Source: Paenibacillus sp. XY044
GTDB taxonomy: Bacteria; Bacillota; Bacilli; Paenibacillales; Paenibacillaceae
Assembly: GCF_002257645.1 (NCBI RefSeq)
Contig: NZ_NQMO01000002.1
Coordinates: 620,001 to 684,000 of the forward strand
Direction: 5' to 3'
DNA: 64,000 bases
The position numbers and the translations under genes were made by a program. The notes beneath the pieces were generated by a model, which searched no databases, had not been told where the DNA came from, and worked only from the letters and a program-made list of their open reading frames with translations. Shown in pieces: positions 45,836 to 54,672 of this stretch (within the stretch, counting starts at the first letter, position 1; every line of letters starts with the position of its first letter).

Positions 45836-46669
45836 ATGCCGGAATTGCCGGAAGTCGAAACAGTCAAGAGAACACTCAATCAACTCGTGAAGGGCAAGGT
45901 CATTGACCGCGTTACGGTGAATCTGGCGCGGATCATCCAGCGCCCGGATGATATAGATCAGTTTGCATGGATGCTGGCCGGACACACCATTCAAAACGTG
46001 GAACGGCGCGGCAAATTTTTGCGGATCCTGCTGGACGGGCTCGTGCTCGTCTCCCATTTGCGGATGGAGGGACGATACGGGGTGTACCAAAGTAGTGATC
46101 CGGTAGAAAAGCATACGCATGTCATTTTCCACTTTACCGACGGCACCGAGCTGCGGTACAAGGATGTGCGGCAGTTTGGAACGATGCATCTGTTCCAGCC
46201 CGGAGAGGAGTTTCAGCTTCCGCCGCTCTCCAAACTGGGATTGGAGCCGCTGGATCCAGCGTTTACATTGGAGCAATTCAAAGAGACACTGGTGGGAAAA
46301 AAGACCAAAATCAAGGCTGTCCTGCTCAACCAGGCATATATCGTCGGCATCGGGAATATTTATGTGGATGAGTCGCTTTTTCGGGCGGGCATTCACCCCG
46401 AGCAGCCGGCCGATACGCTGACGGATGGGCAGCTCGAAGCACTTCATCAAGCGATCGTGGCCACGCTCGCCGAGTCGGTTGAGGTGGGGGGATCGTCCAT
46501 CAAATCGTATGTCAATGGACAAGGTGAGATGGGCATGTTCCAGCACCAGCTGAAGATTTACGGCCGGCAGAACCAGCCGTGCGTAAAGTGCGGCACCGCC
46601 GTGGAGAAAACGGTCGTGGGCGGACGCGGTACCCATTTCTGCCCGTCCTGCCAAACCTTGAAATCCTGA
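45836..46669 (+). CDS. mutM: Formamidopyrimidine-DNA glycosylase MutM/Fpg
   Basis: This 277-residue repair glycosylase removes oxidised purines such as 8-oxoguanine. Its N-terminal catalytic motif PELPEVETV supplies the nucleophilic Pro2 and Glu3, with K60 in RRGKFL. The helix-two-turn-helix region follows and the C-terminal zinc finger has CVKCG and CPSC. GAGGTGAAG lies upstream of ATG 45836. Its place after polA is conserved in Bacillus relatives. Confidence 0.96.
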   Translation: MPELPEVETVKRTLNQLVKGKVIDRVTVNLARIIQRPDDIDQFAWMLAGHTIQNVERRGKFLRILLDGLVLVSHLRMEGRYGVYQSSDPVEKHTHVIFHFTDGTELRYKDVRQFGTMHLFQPGEEFQLPPLSKLGLEPLDPAFTLEQFKETLVGKKTKIKAVLLNQAYIVGIGNIYVDESLFRAGIHPEQPADTLTDGQLEALHQAIVATLAESVEVGGSSIKSYVNGQGEMGMFQHQLKIYGRQNQPCVKCGTAVEKTVVGGRGTHFCPSCQTLKS

Positions 46670-46809
46670 CATTTAGAACTGGGCGTGCACCCCTTTTTTG
46701 TACCTTCCATATACTGAGGTAGAGATATCTTATGAAGCGGGGCTTCCGAATGCCTGATCCATGCTGGGGGCTTTCGGGGCACCGCTTCTGTCACAGGGAG
46801 GGAACCGGG

Positions 46810-47544
46810 GTGCTCAGTCATGTTCTTACACTGCTGCTGCTTGCGTTAGCATTAAGTTTGGACAGTTTTGGTGTCGGCATTACATACGGCCTTCGTCAAA
46901 TGAGGATTTCGCCGTTATCGATAGCGATTATTTCTTTATGCTCAGGGGTCATCATCTATGTGTCCATGCAGGTGGGCGTGCTGCTGGCCCAATTTGTATC
47001 CCCTTCGATCGCTTCCATCGTGGGAGCCGTCATCCTGATCATTATGGGCTCATGGTCGCTGACACAGATGTGGATCCAGAAGGAAAAAGGCGGGGAAGGC
47101 AAAGACGCCAAGGAAGCCCATACCAGCGGGATGGAGGGTCATGGCTTGCAAAGCCCTGGTGGAGAGGGTACACTGGACCCTGCCCATCGTGTAGTACCCG
47201 AGCAGACGGTGTTTTCGTTGGAAATCCGGAAGCTGGGCGTCGTGATTCGCATTTTGCGCACGCCGTCTTCCGCAGATATGGATAAATCGGGCAGCATCTC
47301 CGGGTGGGAGGCCATGTGGCTTGGCATTGCCCTGTCCCTGGATGCTTTCGGCGCGGGTCTGGGCGCGGCATTGCTCGGATTTTCTCCGCTGCTGACCGCC
47401 GTCGTGATCGCTCTCTTCAGCGGCACCTTTTTGGTCGTCGGGATGAAGACGGGACTGCGCTTTGCGTCCCAAACGTGGATGCGCCGTTTTACGGTGCTCC
47501 CGGCAATATTATTAATTGTAATGGGAATAATGAAGCTGTTATGA
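46810..47544 (+). CDS. ytaF: Sporulation membrane protein YtaF
   Basis: This 244-residue integral membrane protein of the MntP/YtaF type has six hydrophobic segments; the two internal repeats each contain ALSLDSFGVGI-like or ALSLDAFGAGL sequences. A hydrophilic insert of about 55 residues separates the halves. GTG 46810 is the likely start, with GGGAGGG 7-8 bases upstream; the frame open from 46732 has no ribosome site. YtaF is expressed in sporulation in B. subtilis, but its function is not settled. coaE starts 14 bases after the stop. Confidence 0.85.
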   Translation: MLSHVLTLLLLALALSLDSFGVGITYGLRQMRISPLSIAIISLCSGVIIYVSMQVGVLLAQFVSPSIASIVGAVILIIMGSWSLTQMWIQKEKGGEGKDAKEAHTSGMEGHGLQSPGGEGTLDPAHRVVPEQTVFSLEIRKLGVVIRILRTPSSADMDKSGSISGWEAMWLGIALSLDAFGAGLGAALLGFSPLLTAVVIALFSGTFLVVGMKTGLRFASQTWMRRFTVLPAILLIVMGIMKLL

Positions 47545-47558
47545 GGTGAGTTAAGGAT

Positions 47559-48155
47559 ATGAACATCGGTTTAACCGGAGGAATAGCGACAGGAAAAAGT
47601 ACCGTATCCGCCCTCTTAGTCAGCAAGGGGGCGCTGCTTGTTGATGCCGACGTCATCGCCCGGGAAGTCATGCTCCCGGGTCATCCGGTTTTGGCGGCGG
47701 CCGTGGAGCATTTTGGACAAGCCATTCTCCTTCCGGACGGAACGCTGGATCGCAAACGCCTGGGGGATATCGTGTTTCACGATCCCGCCGAGCGCAAAGC
47801 TTTGAATGATATTACGCATCCGGCCATCCGCCAGGAGATCCGGGGACAGATGCAGGCATATGAACGGAAGCACCCAGACCGCCTGGTTGTAGTGGATATC
47901 CCGCTCCTGTTTGAATCGGGCCTGGAAGCGATGTATGAGCAGGTCCTGCTGGTCTATGCACCGTTTGAGATCCAGGTGGAACGCCTGATGGAGCGGAACC
48001 GGCTCACGAAGGACGAAGCGGTCGCGCGGATTCGTTCCCAAATGGATATCGAAGAGAAGAAAAAGCGGGCCGACGTTGTCATCGACAACAGCGGACAACC
48101 TTCCGAAACCGAGCACCAGGTGGAAGAGTTTTGGAACCGGAAGGGTCTGCTATGA
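47559..48155 (+). CDS. coaE: Dephospho-CoA kinase
   Basis: This 198-residue kinase catalyses the last step of coenzyme A synthesis. The P-loop is GLTGGIATGKSTVSALL. The conserved DADVIAREV segment and the lid with LMERNRLTKDEA are present. It is cytoplasmic. AGGTGAG precedes ATG 47559. The stop overlaps the next start (ATGA), which couples it to the lytic transglycosylase. Confidence 0.95.
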   Translation: MNIGLTGGIATGKSTVSALLVSKGALLVDADVIAREVMLPGHPVLAAAVEHFGQAILLPDGTLDRKRLGDIVFHDPAERKALNDITHPAIRQEIRGQMQAYERKHPDRLVVVDIPLLFESGLEAMYEQVLLVYAPFEIQVERLMERNRLTKDEAVARIRSQMDIEEKKKRADVVIDNSGQPSETEHQVEEFWNRKGLL

Positions 48156-48715
48156 AGTTTTTAAGAAAAAAAAGAGTGCTCCTTCTGTTGTTTTTAGGAT
48201 TTGTCGTTATCCTGTTTTTTAATACGAACTGGATGTCGTGGTTTTACCCGATTCATTATAAAGAGAACATCCGCGAGCAGGCTGAGCGTTATGAGGTTGA
48301 TCCGTTCCTGGTGGCTTCGATTATCCGGGTGGAATCCAATTACAAGCTGGGCAAGGAGTCCAAGAAAGGGGCTCTCGGCTTGATGCAGCTGATGCCGGAT
48401 ACGGCCAATTGGGCGATGGAAAAGGCCAAGCTACCTGAGGTGACCCTGGACCACATTAAGCATGAGCCGGAGGCAAGCATCGAAATCGGCACCTGGTATC
48501 TCAAAACGCTGTCCGAACAATTTAAAGGAAACCGGATTGCCGTAATCGCCGCATATAATGCGGGGCCTGGCAAAGTGGACGGTTGGCTGAAAAGGGGCGT
48601 ATGGGACGGCACCTACGATTCGGTCAAAAATATTCCCATCGGGGAAACCCGTCACTACGTTCAGCGGGTCATTTATTATTATAATCAGTACACGCGGATT
48701 TACAGCGAGTTTTAA
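48152..48715 (+). CDS. Lytic transglycosylase (SLT domain), membrane-anchored
   Basis: This 187-residue protein has a basic start (MKFLRKKR), one membrane segment (about 9-25) and a soluble SLT domain. The catalytic glutamate is in SIIRVESNYKLG, followed by GALGLMQLMPDTA and IAAYNAGPGKVDGWL. Such enzymes cleave peptidoglycan to 1,6-anhydromuropeptides. ATG 48152 overlaps the coaE stop and has AAGGG upstream; the frame from 48131 is not needed. It is likely to act outside the membrane, with a spore or cell-wall role inferred from linkage to ytaF and coaE. Confidence 0.88.
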   Translation: MKFLRKKRVLLLLFLGFVVILFFNTNWMSWFYPIHYKENIREQAERYEVDPFLVASIIRVESNYKLGKESKKGALGLMQLMPDTANWAMEKAKLPEVTLDHIKHEPEASIEIGTWYLKTLSEQFKGNRIAVIAAYNAGPGKVDGWLKRGVWDGTYDSVKNIPIGETRHYVQRVIYYYNQYTRIYSEF

Positions 48716-48747
48716 CAGAGTCTTCTGTTCTGTTTTTCAACATAACA

Positions 48748-48792
48748 AAAGAAGCATTGGAGAAGCTAAATTAGCGTCTCCAACACTTCTTC
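48748..48792 (-). terminator. Rho-independent terminator for the SASP gene
   Basis: GAAG-TTGGAGA (48751-48763) pairs with TCTCCAA-CTTC (48777-48789). On the minus strand it is followed by TTTTGTT, so it ends the SASP transcript. Confidence 0.78.
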
Positions 48793-48807
48793 GGGTATCA
48801 AACGGGA

Positions 48808-49023
48808 TTAGAATTGACCAGCCAGTTGTTGTTCAGCCAGGGTCACCAAACGTTTAGTGATAAGTCCCCCGATCGAACCGTTCTCATATGCAGTCATGTT
48901 GCCTTGGTATCCGTCTTGTGGGATGCTGATACCCAGTTCTTGAGCGACTTCATATTTCAATTGGTTCAGGGCTGCGGTAGCTTTAGGTACTACCAGGTTG
49001 TTGGAGTTGTTGTTAGAAGCCAT
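48808..49023 (-). CDS. Alpha/beta-type small acid-soluble spore protein
   Basis: This 71-residue protein is a typical SASP: Asn-rich start MASNNNSNN, the first conserved box around LNQLKYEVAQELGI with the site cut by the GPR protease, and the second box YENGSIGGLITKRLV. It binds DNA in the spore core and protects it from UV and heat. The start has an AGGAGGTG ribosome site. A forespore promoter is likely at 49054-49083. Confidence 0.95.
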   Translation of the reverse strand: MASNNNSNNLVVPKATAALNQLKYEVAQELGISIPQDGYQGNMTAYENGSIGGLITKRLVTLAEQQLAGQF

Positions 49024-49053
49024 TGTTGTTCACCTCCTCGCTGTTTGTAAATG

Positions 49054-49083
49054 TATTATGTCTCGAAGCTCAAAAGTTCATTA
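49054..49083 (-). promoter_or_regulatory. Probable sigma-G (or sigma-F) promoter of the SASP gene
   Basis: Read on the minus strand, TAATG (49083-49079) lies 18 bases from CATAATA (49060-49054). This agrees with the sigma-G pattern GHATR-N18-CATNNTA at all but one base. The start codon is 30 bases further on. A forespore promoter is what SASP genes normally have. Confidence 0.6.
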
Positions 49084-49237
49084 CTCTTTTTGAAAAGTTT
49101 TTATTGGAAATTTAATACATTTCGGCGAGGCGGCAGGATAATCCCTGACGGGATAAGGGGGCGTGTTTTTTTGGTCCCTGTGAATGTTCTTGATTTGTTC
49201 TATATACACCGTGATTTGCAAAGGAAGGGAGTTTACC

Positions 49238-49705
49238 ATGAAATGTCCGTACTGTGATTATGCCGGCACCAAAGTGCTGGACTCACGGCCCGCCAACGAA
49301 AATAAATCGATCCGCCGCAGGCGTGAGTGCGAGAAGTGCAGCCGGCGCTTTACCACGTTTGAGATGGTGGAGGAAACGCCGCTGATGGTCATCAAAAAGG
49401 ATGGAAGCCGGGAAGAGTTCAGCCGGGATAAAATCCTGCGCGGTTTGATTCGCGCATGCGAGAAGCGCCCGGTATCCGTGGAGCAGCTCGATATGATCGT
49501 CTCCGAGGTGGAGAAATCGCTGCGCAACACCGCCGTAGCGGAAGTGGAGAGCCGCCAGATCGGCGAACTGGTGATGGAGCAGCTGTATCCCGTGGATGAA
49601 GTGGCTTATGTTCGCTTTGCGTCGGTTTACCGTCAATTTAAAGATATCAACATGTTCATGAAAGAGCTGAAAGGGCTGCTGTCCAAAAATACGGTGGAGG
49701 ACTAG
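49238..49705 (+). CDS. nrdR: Transcriptional repressor NrdR
   Basis: This 155-residue repressor controls ribonucleotide reductase genes. The N-terminal zinc ribbon has [10 protein letters not shown] and ECEKCSRRF, and the ATP-cone domain follows from about residue 45 ([11 protein letters not shown]). It binds ATP or dATP and NrdR boxes. I chose ATG 49238 after AAGGAAGGGA; the open frame from 49184 would add 18 residues before the first zinc-binding cysteine. Confidence 0.95.
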   Translation: MKCPYCDYAGTKVLDSRPANENKSIRRRRECEKCSRRFTTFEMVEETPLMVIKKDGSREEFSRDKILRGLIRACEKRPVSVEQLDMIVSEVEKSLRNTAVAEVESRQIGELVMEQLYPVDEVAYVRFASVYRQFKDINMFMKELKGLLSKNTVED

Positions 49706-49751
49706 CCGTGCAAGAGGAATGCTGCTTAGCCGAGAATGCAACCATCTTAAA

Positions 49752-49786
49752 GAGCAAAAGGGCCTTCCAGGGCCTCTTTTGCTTTT
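49752..49786 (+). terminator. Rho-independent terminator after nrdR
   Basis: AGCAAAAGGGCC pairs with GGCCTCTTTTGCT. TTTTAGC follows. Confidence 0.8.
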
Positions 49787-49818
49787 AGCGGTGGTCACGG
49801 TTGCAGAAGGATGAAGGG

Positions 49819-49855
49819 CTGGCGTTAAACGCCAGAAGCTTTTTTGATTTTTTTG
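49819..49855 (+). terminator. Second hairpin with T-rich tail
   Basis: CTGGCGTT (49819-49826) and AACGCCAG (49828-49835) form a tight perfect stem. CTTTTTTG and a further T-run follow. It lies just before the tRNA promoter and may insulate it. Confidence 0.7.
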
Positions 49856-49884
49856 TTGACACATGAATAAATATTTGATAAATT
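49856..49884 (+). promoter_or_regulatory. Promoter of the tRNA-Ala gene
   Basis: A perfect -35 box TTGACA (49856-49861) is 17 bases from TAAATT (49879-49884). The tRNA begins 44 bases after the -10 box. Confidence 0.6.
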
Positions 49885-49927
49885 ATAAGAGTCGCTGATA
49901 CATAATAAATCAGTAGAAAAATAATAA

Positions 49928-50000
49928 GGGGCCTTAGCTCAGCTGGGAGAGCGCATCGCTGGCAGCGATGAGGTCAGGGGTTCGATCCCCCTAGGCTCCA
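49928..50000 (+). tRNA. tRNA-Ala (anticodon GGC)
   Basis: The 73-base gene folds into a full cloverleaf: acceptor GGGGCCT/AGGCTCC with the G3-U70 pair that identifies alanine tRNAs, a D-arm, an anticodon loop CTGGCAG with GGC at its centre, and a T-arm AGGGG-TTCGATC-CCCCT. The discriminator base is A and CCA is not encoded. The 3' end is followed by a terminator and then an integrase gene, as is common at tRNA insertion sites. Confidence 0.97.
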
Positions 50001-50006
50001 TAGAAG

Positions 50007-50040
50007 AAAACCCTTGGAAATCAAGGGTTTTTTGTTTTTT
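50007..50040 (+). terminator. Rho-independent terminator after tRNA-Ala
   Basis: AAAACCCTTG pairs with CAAGGGTTTT, loop GAAAT, followed by a T-run. Confidence 0.88.
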
Positions 50041-50200
50041 TATTTTCAATTTGGCTTAATAAAATTTGAAGTTGGGGACGAATTGGGGACAAATGTTTAT
50101 TATTACCTCTTTAATTTCCCTTAAGGTTACAAAACTAAAAAGCGCTCGAATTAAGCGCTTAGAATCTTGGAACAAAGTAACTTATTGGAATAACTAATTT

Positions 50201-51388
50201 TTATTGATCAATCTTTGAGTCATTACCTTCATGAGAAATAATTGTATTAAAAGCATCTGCAGCAAGCTTATCTGCTGACTGAAGCGCATGTCCATAAATA
50301 TTCATTGTTGTTCTAATATCTGCATGTCCTAGCCTGCTTGAAATTGTTTTGGCGTGGATACCTTGATTAATAAGTAATGTTGCAGATGTATGTCGTAAGT
50401 CATGAAAACGAATTGGTTTGAGTTTTTTTCTTTTGATGAAACGTCGAAGCCATGTCCCAGGAACTGTATGATAATATGGTTTGCCATTCCATGTTGAGAA
50501 AACAAAAAAGTGATTATTCATTCCTTCCCATTTATCACCTGCCTGTTCTTTCATAAAAATGGCATGATTTTGGTAATTCTTTAAATCGTTAATCAAGCCG
50601 ATTGGTACTGATACTTTTCGTATTGAATTCCTGGTTTTTGGCATCTTAATTACATTTTCACCATTGACATAACTCAACGATTGCATAACATCGATTACAC
50701 CATCTTCAAGATTTATATGCTGCCATTCAAGGGCTAACAATTCTCCCCGACGTAAACCCGTGGTAAGGGCCAGAATTATCATCATTCTCCAATGAATTGG
50801 TTCGTCATGTAATGCCTTTATTAAGAAGCTCACCTCATCTTCGTTATATACCTCAACATTAGATGGTGAAATTTTTGGCCGCTTAACTGACGATACGGGG
50901 TTGTCCTTAATAATTTTCCACTCAACAGCACGGTCAAGGACATCTTTCAAGATTCGGTGAATAAATCGAATAGAAGTTGAAGATAAACCACCGTTTTTAC
51001 CATCCTTCCGTGCACCTTCCTGTTCAAGATCCTTTAAAAAACTAACAATATGTAAGGGTTTGATTTCATTTAATTGCTTACCTCCGAACACTGGGAGAAT
51101 ATGATTTTTTAACATATGGGAGTAATTTTCAATAGTTTTAAGTTCCAAATGTTTATTAGCGTACTTATGCCTCCATTCCTCTATAAAACTGGAGAAAGTC
51201 ATTTTTTCTGGGGCAATATATTCCCCAGCTTCAACTTCAACCTGAAATTTGGCTAACTCCTTCTCTGCTTCTCTTCTCCCTGTTGCTTTAATTGTCCTAG
51301 AGCGCTTTATTCGTTTTCCTTCCGTGTTATACCCTGCCTCAACAATCAATCGGTATGAGTTTTTCCCTCTCTTTTCTATACTAGCCAT
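50201..51388 (-). CDS. Tyrosine recombinase / integrase next to a tRNA gene
   Basis: This is a 395-residue phage- or ICE-type integrase. The N-terminal arm-binding region (about 1-60, MASIEKRGKNSYRL) and a core-binding domain (about 65-160) precede the catalytic domain. The catalytic residues are seen as R in TTGLRRGELL, HxxR in HDLRHTSATLL, H in LGHADIRTT and Y in MNIYGHALQ. ATG 51388 has AGAGGTGAT upstream; the frame is open to 51430. It reads towards the tRNA-Ala, so that tRNA is its likely attachment site. The gene is much more AT-rich than the nrdR side. No excisionase-like gene is visible. Confidence 0.92.
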   Translation of the reverse strand: MASIEKRGKNSYRLIVEAGYNTEGKRIKRSRTIKATGRREAEKELAKFQVEVEAGEYIAPEKMTFSSFIEEWRHKYANKHLELKTIENYSHMLKNHILPVFGGKQLNEIKPLHIVSFLKDLEQEGARKDGKNGGLSSTSIRFIHRILKDVLDRAVEWKIIKDNPVSSVKRPKISPSNVEVYNEDEVSFLIKALHDEPIHWRMMIILALTTGLRRGELLALEWQHINLEDGVIDVMQSLSYVNGENVIKMPKTRNSIRKVSVPIGLINDLKNYQNHAIFMKEQAGDKWEGMNNHFFVFSTWNGKPYYHTVPGTWLRRFIKRKKLKPIRFHDLRHTSATLLINQGIHAKTISSRLGHADIRTTMNIYGHALQSADKLAADAFNTIISHEGNDSKIDQ

Positions 51389-51430
51389 GCATATCACCTC
51401 TAATAGCTTTATATAGGAAAGTATTATCAA

Positions 51431-51916
51431 ATAAATTATTTGGAATACTCAAATTCCCTTATTTTCTTTCGTTTAATTTGGGGATTTTATTTGAACAAAT
51501 ATCAAAAAGAAGTAATTAGTCTTTTAGGTCAGAATAGTACCGTTTATTTTGCTGGTGTCCGATATGGATGCTAAAGAAGCTGAATTATCAGTTGTAATTA
51601 AAAGGAAAACAAGCGAACAAACAAAAGGTATAGACTCTTATGTAAAATTACTTTCCGAGTTTATTACACAGGATAGACATGTCTCTGATGACATTAATGT
51701 TAATGAATAAACATAATAATTGGTATCTCTACCTTGGAATTCAGAGTCAAGGTGGCGCTGGTAATATGGACTTCCAGGGCGTCTTCGGAACAATCATTTT
51801 CTTAATGCTTCCAGAGCTAAGTAAAAGCTTCTTACTAATGGCACAACTACAGGAAATAACATTAATAGAGCTTTATCCTAGTGTTAATATTGATGGTATC
51901 TTCATAACTATTATAA
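51431..51916. other. AT-rich gap after the integrase with no assured gene
   Basis: Two short frames are open on the plus strand: 51564-51710 (about 48 residues, start MDAKEAELSVV) and 51679-51933 (84 residues). Neither has a good ribosome site or a recognisable family, and the second runs into a terminator stem. They may be fragments of genes lost from an integrated element. Confidence 0.4.
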
Positions 51917-51946
51917 AAAGGAGCTCAGATTAGTCTGAGCTCCTTT
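51917..51946. terminator. Perfect 12-bp bidirectional terminator before the ABC exporter
   Basis: AAAGGAGCTCAG and CTGAGCTCCTTT are perfectly complementary around ATTAGT. A-rich and T-rich flanks allow function on both strands. Confidence 0.78.
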
Positions 51947-52020
51947 GACAGATTACGTGAGAGTCAACAGCAGAAGAGGGTATTCTGGCGAAGGTTAATT
52001 TGTAGAAGTAAAACCAAAAA

Positions 52021-53736
52021 CTAAGATATTCCAAGAGTATTTTCATTATCCTTTCGAAATAAATCATAAAGATACCCACGTTTTACTAACAGTGATTTAA
52101 AAGATCCATGTTCAATTATTCTTCCCTTATCAATTACAATGATTTCATCATATATAGAAAGAATGTTTTGATTTAATTTATGAGTAATACTTATAACCGT
52201 TGCATCAATATTTAATAAAATATCTTGTTCAATATTTAACGAACTATCTATGTCTAGTGCGGCTGTCCATTCATCTAATAACAATATATTTTTCTCGTGG
52301 TATAAAGCCCTAGCGATTCCTATTCGTTGCTTTTGGCCACCAGAAATATTTTTTGCATCTTCTTCAATGATTGTATCAATACCCATTGGTAGTGATGTTA
52401 TAACATCTAACAATCCTGATTTATTAATTATAGAATTAAATAAAGTTTCATCAAAGGCTTTATTTAAAGTAATGTTATCTTTAATGCTTTTATTAAATAA
52501 ATAAATATTTTGTTGTACCAATGATATATCATTACATATAGATTTAGTATCTATGGCTTTAATTGATTTATTATCAATATAAATATCACCTGTGTAATTA
52601 TTATAATAACCAATAAGAAGCCTAAACAATGTGCTCTTTCCAGAACCGCTTTTGCCAACTATTAAATATTTTTTATTTTTATAAAATTGGAATGAAAAAT
52701 TATTTAAAATCTTCTCTTTTTCTAAATATGAAAAAGAGACATTTTTAAACTCAATAACATTATGAAAATAATCAGCCTTCTTTCGCTCGATTTTATAATT
52801 ATTTTGAGTAATTATCTTTAATAATTTTTCATTTATAATTTTAGAACTTTTAATAAGCGTTATTCGTTGTACTATGGCTTGTAAAGGATAAGTAATTCCA
52901 TTACTTAATTGAATTACTGCGATAAGACTTCCAGCAGATAGAGTTCCAATAATTACGAAATACCCTGAAATAATAATACTTATAACTAGAGTTGAAATTC
53001 CCAATGTTGTAGATATTCCGGAAAATATAGCTTGGAATTTTAAGAATTTTAGTCTACTTAGCTCAAGAGTCATGTTTACATTTTTGACTTCTTTTTTTGT
53101 TTTGTCTTCCATATTGTATGAGTGGATTGTTGAGTAACCGTCTAATTGATCTTTTAATATTTTTGTATAACTTGAAAAATTATCTGAAACAATATTTTGG
53201 AGTTTTTGTAACGGTTTACTAAATAAGTACGGTACTAAAAATAAGAGTAAACCAGAAATAAGTAAACTAATAGTTACCCAAGGATTAATATATAATAGTA
53301 CAGCTATTGTCAGTATGAAAATAGTAATATCACCAATCAACTCAATATAGGAGGAAATATACTGATTTTCTATGATATTTACATCATTTGTTAAGTAAGA
53401 TATGTAACCTGCTGTACCTGCTTCATTAAAAGAATTATAATCCCTAGATATTAAACTATTAAAAATATCATTCTTATACTCTGCCATTGATTTTTTTAAG
53501 AAGTATGCTTTTGCTACGTTTTTCAAATACTCAATTATCCCAAAACTAAGAAAATAGAAGCTAGTAAATAATATATAAGTAAAAAAACCTGTCATATCTT
53601 GAGTAGTAATATAGTCCACTAATTTTTGTAAAACTATTGCGATATATACTTGCATCCCTGAAGATATTAACCTTAATAGCACCGTAATTAATAATGAATA
53701 CCTATATTTCAAAAAGTATTTATACAATAGATTCAC
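52021..53736 (-). CDS. ABC exporter, fused permease and ATPase
   Basis: This is an ABC type I exporter half-transporter of about 570 residues. Six hydrophobic segments lie in the first 300 residues. The ATPase part carries Walker A as GKSGSGKSTL, the signature NISGGQKQRIGIARAL, Walker B as ILLLDEWTAALD and the H-loop ISITHKL. The frame is open to 53808 (595 residues), but the only good ribosome site is AAGGTGG near 53740, so the start is a GTG at 53736 or a TTG at 53727. The gene is very AT-rich and stands alone. Similar exporters move peptides or bacteriocins, but no candidate substrate gene is adjacent. Confidence 0.85.
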   Translation of the reverse strand: MNLLYKYFLKYRYSLLITVLLRLISSGMQVYIAIVLQKLVDYITTQDMTGFFTYILFTSFYFLSFGIIEYLKNVAKAYFLKKSMAEYKNDIFNSLISRDYNSFNEAGTAGYISYLTNDVNIIENQYISSYIELIGDITIFILTIAVLLYINPWVTISLLISGLLLFLVPYLFSKPLQKLQNIVSDNFSSYTKILKDQLDGYSTIHSYNMEDKTKKEVKNVNMTLELSRLKFLKFQAIFSGISTTLGISTLVISIIISGYFVIIGTLSAGSLIAVIQLSNGITYPLQAIVQRITLIKSSKIINEKLLKIITQNNYKIERKKADYFHNVIEFKNVSFSYLEKEKILNNFSFQFYKNKKYLIVGKSGSGKSTLFRLLIGYYNNYTGDIYIDNKSIKAIDTKSICNDISLVQQNIYLFNKSIKDNITLNKAFDETLFNSIINKSGLLDVITSLPMGIDTIIEEDAKNISGGQKQRIGIARALYHEKNILLLDEWTAALDIDSSLNIEQDILLNIDATVISITHKLNQNILSIYDEIIVIDKGRIIEHGSFKSLLVKRGYLYDLFRKDNENTLGIS

Positions 53737-53837
53737 CACCTTATAAATTATTTGCTCCCAGAATATTGGGCACTTTATGAGGTATTCTTTGGAATATAGG
53801 AACTGCAAATTTAAATACTTTTAGCTCATTTTCTGGA

Positions 53838-54290
53838 GCTTTTCTGAGAATTGATGGTGAAGAACCATATAAACACTCATGTGAATCGTTCGGTTATTAT
53901 AAAAGCTCATGAAACGATCTAAAGAGTGAAGCGCCTCTGAAAAGCAATATGCTGATTAAAGCATTTTTTCGTTCGAGGATACTTGTAAAAGGATTCAATA
54001 TAGGCATTCTTATATTCGTGTCCGATTTGATGTCCGCATGTGAGATTAATACATCACACCTCTCGCAAAATACTCGAAATTATGGCTTTAAACTGTCGGG
54101 CCGTTGTCGGTACGGATCATGAGCAACGTGTTTAATTACCTCGCTTCATCGCTTTAGTCTTCAGCAGATCATCGGTTCTTGATTCTTTGCCACGATATTG
54201 TCCAGCCACATTCCTGTCATATACGTTAAATACTGGCATGCGTGGAAATAACGCTGCTAGCCCCATTATATAGCTGTATTTGATATCCAT
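53838..54290 (-). pseudogene. Decayed IS3-family transposase (integrase core) remnant
   Basis: Translating the minus strand in several frames gives pieces of an IS3-type OrfB in the right order: DIKYSYIMGLAALFPRMPVF with NVYDRNVAGQYRGK (54290-54170), IRTDNGP (about 54115), GHEYKNAYIESFYK (about 54010) and FMSFYNNRTIHMS (about 53890). Stops and frameshifts break the frame several times. Terminal inverted repeats and the OrfA part were not found, so only a relic remains between the ABC exporter and the next gene. Confidence 0.75.
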
Positions 54291-54414
54291 TTATGGCACA
54301 AGAGAAAGCGTACGCAGAGCATGCTGGTTTGGATACCACTCGTAAAGAACCTGAAGTACGTGCATTAACTTCCTACACTTCACTTTTTTATTAAAACAGA
54401 GGAGGGCAGACATT

Positions 54415-54672
54415 ATGGTTAAATGGCTGGTTTTAACGTTAGTGGTCATATTTGTTGCAGCTTACGTATCATTTAGTATATGGATTACCAATGACACCAA
54501 AGTTATTTTAGTGAAAGCTGTGAGTGGAGATAATGATTATACTGAATATATGAATAATGAAGCATACCAGAAAATTAATCCAATCAAACGTGTAATGACC
54601 GATGAGAGTTTTCATTATGACGAGAAACAACATAAAATCGGATTTGTTCTACCAATGCATTTGAGCAAGTGA
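54415..54672 (+). CDS. Small single-span membrane protein, function unknown
   Basis: This is an 85-residue protein that I do not recognise. One hydrophobic segment (about 5-27, VLTLVVIFVAAYVSFSIWI) is followed by a soluble part with a charged Asp/Glu/Tyr pattern and KVILVKAVSGDNDYTEY. The N-terminus looks like a signal anchor rather than a cleavable signal. AGAGGAGGGC lies 9 bases before ATG 54415. Base composition is like the rest of the accessory region. Confidence that it is a real gene is moderate. Confidence 0.6.
   Translation: MVKWLVLTLVVIFVAAYVSFSIWITNDTKVILVKAVSGDNDYTEYMNNEAYQKINPIKRVMTDESFHYDEKQHKIGFVLPMHLSK

Noticed and set aside
51679..51933. An 84-codon plus-strand frame.
   Set aside because: It has a poor start context and its last codons form the left arm of a terminator.
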